From Acidobacteriota bacterium (GTDB taxonomy: Bacteria; Acidobacteriota; Terriglobia; Acidiferrales; UBA7541), in assembly GCA_003224075.1 (NCBI GenBank), contig QHYF01000090.1:1-15938 (forward strand): DNA of 15,938 nt, read 5' to 3'. Under the pieces are notes generated by a model. The model was not told where the DNA came from, searched no databases, and worked only from the letters and a program-made list of their open reading frames with translations. Position 1 is the first letter of the stretch, and each line of letters opens with the position of its first letter. Made by a program: the position numbers and the translations under genes. Below are positions 13,143-15,938 of the stretch, one piece after another.

Positions 13143-13889
13143 ATGTTCAGCTTGAAAGACAAGGTGGCGGTGGTGACGGGTGCGTCGCAGGGGATCGGGC
13201 GCGACACGGCGCTGGCGCTGTCAGGGGCGGGCGCGAAGGTCGCCGTGGCGGCGCGCAATGAAGGAAAGCTCGCTGTGCTGGTAAAGGATATTGTGGCGAA
13301 GGGCGGTGAAGCGTTCGCGATGAAGATGGACGTTTCAGACGCCGAGCAAGTGAAGGCGGGATTCAGACAGGTGCTCGAAAAATTCGGGCGGCTGGATATT
13401 TTGGTGAATAATGCCGCGATCACGCGCGATGGCTTGGCCGTACGCATGAAGGCCGACGATTGGGACGCGGTGATTCGCACGAACCTGACCGGCGCGCACC
13501 TCTGCATCCAGCAGGCCTTACCCACCATGATGAAGGCGCGTGCGGGGCGGATCATCAATATCGCTTCCGTGGTCGCGCAGATGGGGAACGCGGGCCAGGC
13601 AAATTACGTGGCGGCGAAGGCGGGGCTGATCGGACTGACGAAGGCCATCGCCATGGAGATTGCTTCGCGGAATATTACGGTGAATGCCGTCGCGCCCGGC
13701 TTTGTCGAGACGCCCATGACCGACTTGCTCGGTGCCAAGGTGAAAGACGATTTGAAGACACGAATCCCGCTGGGTCGTATGGGTTCGGCGCGCGATGTGG
13801 CCGCAGCGATCGTGTTTTTGGCGAGCGATGAGGCCGCCTACATTACCGGCCACGTCTTGGATGTGAATGGTGGGATGTATCTGGCCTAG
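13143..13889 (+). CDS. fabG: 3-oxoacyl-ACP reductase
   Basis: NADPH-dependent reduction of 3-ketoacyl-ACP, the first reductive step of each elongation round. It is a classical short-chain dehydrogenase of 248 residues. Seen: the nucleotide loop TGASQGIG (12-19), the acidic turn around MDVSDAEQV, NNAA at 89-92, and the catalytic tetrad Asn114, Ser142, Tyr155 and Lys159 (YVAAK). VAPGFVETPMT follows, and the end is VLDVNGGMYL. The start is the ATG at 13143, where homology begins (MFSLKDKVAVVTG); the frame also opens at 13050, but that would overlap fabD and add 31 highly charged residues. The only nearby ribosome-like sequence is GGCGGA, so initiation may be moderate. It lies 64 bases after fabD. 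Confidence 0.96.
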   Translation: MFSLKDKVAVVTGASQGIGRDTALALSGAGAKVAVAARNEGKLAVLVKDIVAKGGEAFAMKMDVSDAEQVKAGFRQVLEKFGRLDILVNNAAITRDGLAVRMKADDWDAVIRTNLTGAHLCIQQALPTMMKARAGRIINIASVVAQMGNAGQANYVAAKAGLIGLTKAIAMEIASRNITVNAVAPGFVETPMTDLLGAKVKDDLKTRIPLGRMGSARDVAAAIVFLASDEAAYITGHVLDVNGGMYLA

Positions 13890-13923
13890 AGTGAGTTCGG
13901 GCATCTGATATGGGCCGTCAAAG

Positions 13924-13952
13924 TTGACCTTGCGGGGCGGGGTAACTAGAAT
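13924..13952 (+). promoter_or_regulatory. Sigma70-type promoter upstream of acpP
   Basis: TTGACC (13924-13929), a 17-base spacer and TAGAAT (13947-13952); both hexamers match the consensus at 5 of 6. It lies inside the 187-base gap after fabG and would give acpP a leader of about 118 bases, letting acpP and fabF be made in excess of the upstream genes. Confidence 0.65.
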
Positions 13953-14076
13953 GGGCAGGTTATCCGGGGTGAGGGAAACCAAGCAATCAGGGCGGCCGTT
14001 GCGCCGAGCGGTAACGAGTCTGAGCCCAGTCAAGACGGGGCCAATTCAGCGATAACAAATCGCGGAGGAAACGGGA
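13953..14076 (+). other. Long 5' leader of acpP
   Basis: About 118 non-coding bases between the predicted transcript start and the acpP ATG. One modest hairpin is visible: CGTTGC (13997-14002) with GTAACG (14011-14016), including a G-T pair. I recognise no riboswitch class. Confidence 0.35.
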
Positions 14077-14319
14077 ATGGCGAGTGTCGAGGAACGCGTA
14101 AAGCAGATTATCGTCGAGCAGCTCGGAGTGGACGAAGCGGAAGTGACGCCCACGGCGTCCTTCGTGGACGACCTGGGGGCGGATTCGCTCGACCAGGTGG
14201 AATTGGTGATGGCGTTTGAGGAAGCGTTTGGCATTGAAGTGCCCGACGAGGATGCCGAGAAAATGACCACGGTAAAGGACGCCGTCGATTATATTGACAA
14301 GCACGCCAAGGCTAAGTAG
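14077..14319 (+). CDS. acpP: Acyl carrier protein
   Basis: Carries growing acyl chains on a 4'-phosphopantetheine arm. It is 80 residues and strongly acidic, as usual. Seen: Ser37 in DLGADSLDQVELVMAFEEAF, the phosphopantetheine attachment motif, preceded by VTPTASFVDDLGA. Helix III follows as IEVPDEDAEKMTTVKDAVDYI. GCGGAGGAAACGGG before the ATG provides a strong ribosome site, which fits the high abundance of ACP. It has its own promoter candidate at 13924-13952 and is followed after 48 bases by fabF, the condensing enzyme that uses it. Confidence 0.98.
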   Translation: MASVEERVKQIIVEQLGVDEAEVTPTASFVDDLGADSLDQVELVMAFEEAFGIEVPDEDAEKMTTVKDAVDYIDKHAKAK

Positions 14320-14367
14320 CCGCCGCCGGGTTGCCGGGCATCACATTCACATAGGAGCAGGGTAAAG

Positions 14368-15612
14368 TTGACTCGCCGGGTAGTTGTTACGGGCGTTGGA
14401 TTGGTCTGCGCGCTGGGTATCGGCACGGAGGAAAGCTGGAAAAACCTCGTGGCCGGGTGCAGCGGCGTTGGCCTCATCACGCAATTTGACACCACTGGAT
14501 TTGATTGCAAGATCGCCGGTGAGATCAAAAACTTCGACCCCTTCCAGTGGATCGAGAAAAAAGAATTAAAGAAGATGGGCCGCTTCATTCAGGTGGCGCT
14601 GGCCGCTGCGGATTTCGCGGTCAAGTCGGCCAATTGGAAGCCGGGAGATTCGGACCTGGATGAAGTCGGTGTTTACGTTTCCTCCGGAATCGGCGGATTC
14701 GACATCATTGAGCGCGAGCACTGGAAATTGGTGCAGGGCGGGCCGGGCAAGATTTCCCCTTTCTTTATTCCTTCCGCGATCGTCAACCTTGCATCGGGGC
14801 ATATTTCGATTCGCTATGGTGCGCGCGGGCCGAATTCCGCGACCGCCACGGCGTGCTCTGCTTCGGCGCACGCGATCGGCGATTCTTTCAAAATTATCGA
14901 GCGCGGCGCGGCGGAGATGATGATCTGCGGCGGCACCGAAGCGACCATCACGCCGATGGGCGTGGGCGGATTCGCTTCGATGAGGGCTCTCTCCACGCGC
15001 AACGACGATCCGGCACACGCCAGCCGCCCATGGGACGCTGGGCGCGATGGATTTGTGGTGGGCGAAGGCGCTGGTATTCTTATCCTCGAAACCCTGGAAC
15101 ACGCGCAGAAGCGGAATGCGCCGATCTTGGCGGAGATTGTCGGCTATGGGATGTCCGGCGACGCGTACCACATCACGCAGCCCGCGGAGAATGGCGACGG
15201 CGCGTATCGCGTGATGAAAGCGGCGATCAAGGACGCGAAGCTGTCTCCGGATGACATCGGCTACGTGAACGCGCACGGCACGTCGACGCCGATCGGCGAC
15301 GTGATCGAGACGCGCGCGCTGAAAAGGGTTTTTGGCGAGCGGGCGAAGAAGGTGCCGGTTAGCTCGACGAAGTCCATGACCGGGCATTTACTGGGCGGCG
15401 CGGGCGGCTTGGAAGCCGGCATCAGCGCGCTGGCGCTGCGCGATCAGATTCTTCCGCCGACCATCAATCTTGAAAATCCGGACCCGGAGTGCGACTTGGA
15501 CTATGTTCCCAATTGTGCCCGTAAGGCATCCGTGGAGTACGCACTTTCGAATTCGTTTGGATTTGGCGGCACCAACGCCGCGCTCATTTTCAAGCGGTGG
15601 TCTGGGAAGTAG
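14368..15612 (+). CDS. fabF: 3-oxoacyl-ACP synthase II
   Basis: Condenses acyl-ACP with malonyl-ACP during chain elongation; FabF enzymes also set membrane unsaturation and chain length in many bacteria. It has 414 residues, a standard length. Seen: RRVVVTGVGLVCALG at the N-terminus, nucleophile Cys163 in TACSASAHAIG, His303 in VNAHGTSTPIGD, Lys335 and His340 in STKSMTGHLLGGAGG, and the C-terminal NSFGFGGTNAALIF. The start is TTG at 14368, with AGGAG 10 bases before; no in-frame ATG lies close by and the conserved sequence begins three residues in, so TTG is well supported. A TTG start may lower its output relative to acpP. Confidence 0.97.
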   Translation: MTRRVVVTGVGLVCALGIGTEESWKNLVAGCSGVGLITQFDTTGFDCKIAGEIKNFDPFQWIEKKELKKMGRFIQVALAAADFAVKSANWKPGDSDLDEVGVYVSSGIGGFDIIEREHWKLVQGGPGKISPFFIPSAIVNLASGHISIRYGARGPNSATATACSASAHAIGDSFKIIERGAAEMMICGGTEATITPMGVGGFASMRALSTRNDDPAHASRPWDAGRDGFVVGEGAGILILETLEHAQKRNAPILAEIVGYGMSGDAYHITQPAENGDGAYRVMKAAIKDAKLSPDDIGYVNAHGTSTPIGDVIETRALKRVFGERAKKVPVSSTKSMTGHLLGGAGGLEAGISALALRDQILPPTINLENPDPECDLDYVPNCARKASVEYALSNSFGFGGTNAALIFKRWSGK

Positions 15613-15624
15613 AAGTTTTCAATC

Positions 15625-15646
15625 GAGCCGCGCGCTCTTGCGGTTC
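15625..15646 (+). terminator. Weak hairpin after fabF, possible terminator or attenuator
   Basis: GAGCCGC (15625-15631) pairs with GCGGTTC (15640-15646) over 7 pairs with one G-T and an 8-base loop, followed by TCTTGTGT. It is 12 bases after the fabF stop and before etfB. The tail is not a clean T-run. Confidence 0.3.
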
Positions 15647-15689
15647 TCTTGTGTCCCTGGAAATTTGCAAGTCTGGAAGGATCGTTTCC

Positions 15690-15938
15690 GTGAACATTAT
15701 CGTGTGTATCAAGCAAGTTCCCGCGAAAGATGCGCCGCTGGCGATTGCCGGAAACTGGATCAAGGAATCGGACATCGGTTTCGAGATGAACGAGCCGGAC
15801 AGCTACGCGCTGGAAGAAGCGCTCCGGCTCAAGGAAAAACACGGTGGAGAAGTGATTGCGTTATCCATGGGTCCGGAGCGCGTGAAGCAGACGATCAAAG
15901 AAGCGCTTGCCAAGGGCGCGGACCGCGGGATTCACATC
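15690..15938 (+). CDS. etfB: Electron transfer flavoprotein beta subunit, partial (C-terminus beyond right edge)
   Basis: The beta subunit of ETF accepts electrons from acyl-CoA and other dehydrogenases and passes them on. The 83 residues visible match the EtfB N-terminus: NIIVCIKQVPAKDAP, then IGFEMNEPDSYALEEALRLK and GEVIALSMGPERVKQTIKEALAKGADRGIHI. The NEPD-YALEEALRLKE and LSMGP blocks are characteristic of the family. The start is the GTG at 15690, with AGGA 8 bases upstream and homology beginning at once. It follows fabF by 77 bases. An etfA gene would be expected just outside the window. Confidence 0.93.
   Translation, partial: MNIIVCIKQVPAKDAPLAIAGNWIKESDIGFEMNEPDSYALEEALRLKEKHGGEVIALSMGPERVKQTIKEALAKGADRGIHI

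Overview
The window looks like chromosomal DNA from an Acidobacteriota-type soil bacterium. This is an inference from protein style and gene order: DUF177-rpmF-plsX-fabD-fabG-acpP-fabF followed by etfB, and a trehalose locus combining TreT, a DUF5752-like protein and a membrane-bound GT20 synthase. A diderm envelope is suggested by a small secreted beta-barrel protein ending in Phe and by a WaaE-like glycosyltransferase. The DNA is GC-rich, so long antisense ORFs are common. I see no rRNA, tRNA, CRISPR array, insertion sequence or phage gene.

Layout. (1) 1-1292, minus strand: a GT2 glycosyltransferase cut by the left edge, preceded by a zinc-ribbon/FHA protein. (2) 1455-3372, plus strand: a membrane-anchored TPR (YfgM-like) protein and a dGTPase-family HD hydrolase. 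(3) 3518-8593, minus strand, read right to left: a fusion of a membrane sensor with trehalose-6-phosphate synthase, a DUF5752-like protein, trehalose synthase TreT (overlapping the DUF5752 gene by 4 bases), a small outer-membrane barrel and a hairpin terminator. (4) 8716-9066, minus strand: a small exported DUF5666-like protein, then a 424-base intergenic region. (5) 9491-10108, plus strand: a zinc-ribbon plus RDD membrane protein with its own sigma70-type promoter. (6) 10219-15612, plus strand: the fatty-acid/phospholipid cluster DUF177, rpmF, plsX, fabD, fabG, acpP, fabF. (7) 15690 to the right edge, plus strand: the start of etfB.

How the genes work together. Cluster 6 is the classic coupling of ribosomal protein L32 with acyl-chain synthesis. 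FabD loads malonyl groups on AcpP, FabF condenses, FabG reduces, and PlsX turns acyl-ACP into acyl-phosphate for phospholipid synthesis. fabH is absent from its usual place between plsX and fabD. Cluster 3 holds two independent chemistries leading to trehalose: GT20 (to trehalose-6-phosphate) and GT4 TreT (directly to trehalose). No OtsB-type phosphatase is visible. The GT20 enzyme is tied to a two-TM, extracytoplasmic sensor-like module, which suggests osmoprotectant synthesis controlled by an envelope signal. I consider this the most interesting system in the window. Several promoters fit TTGACY-like -35, a 17-base spacer and a TANNAT-like -10; one of them decides the start of the DUF177 gene.
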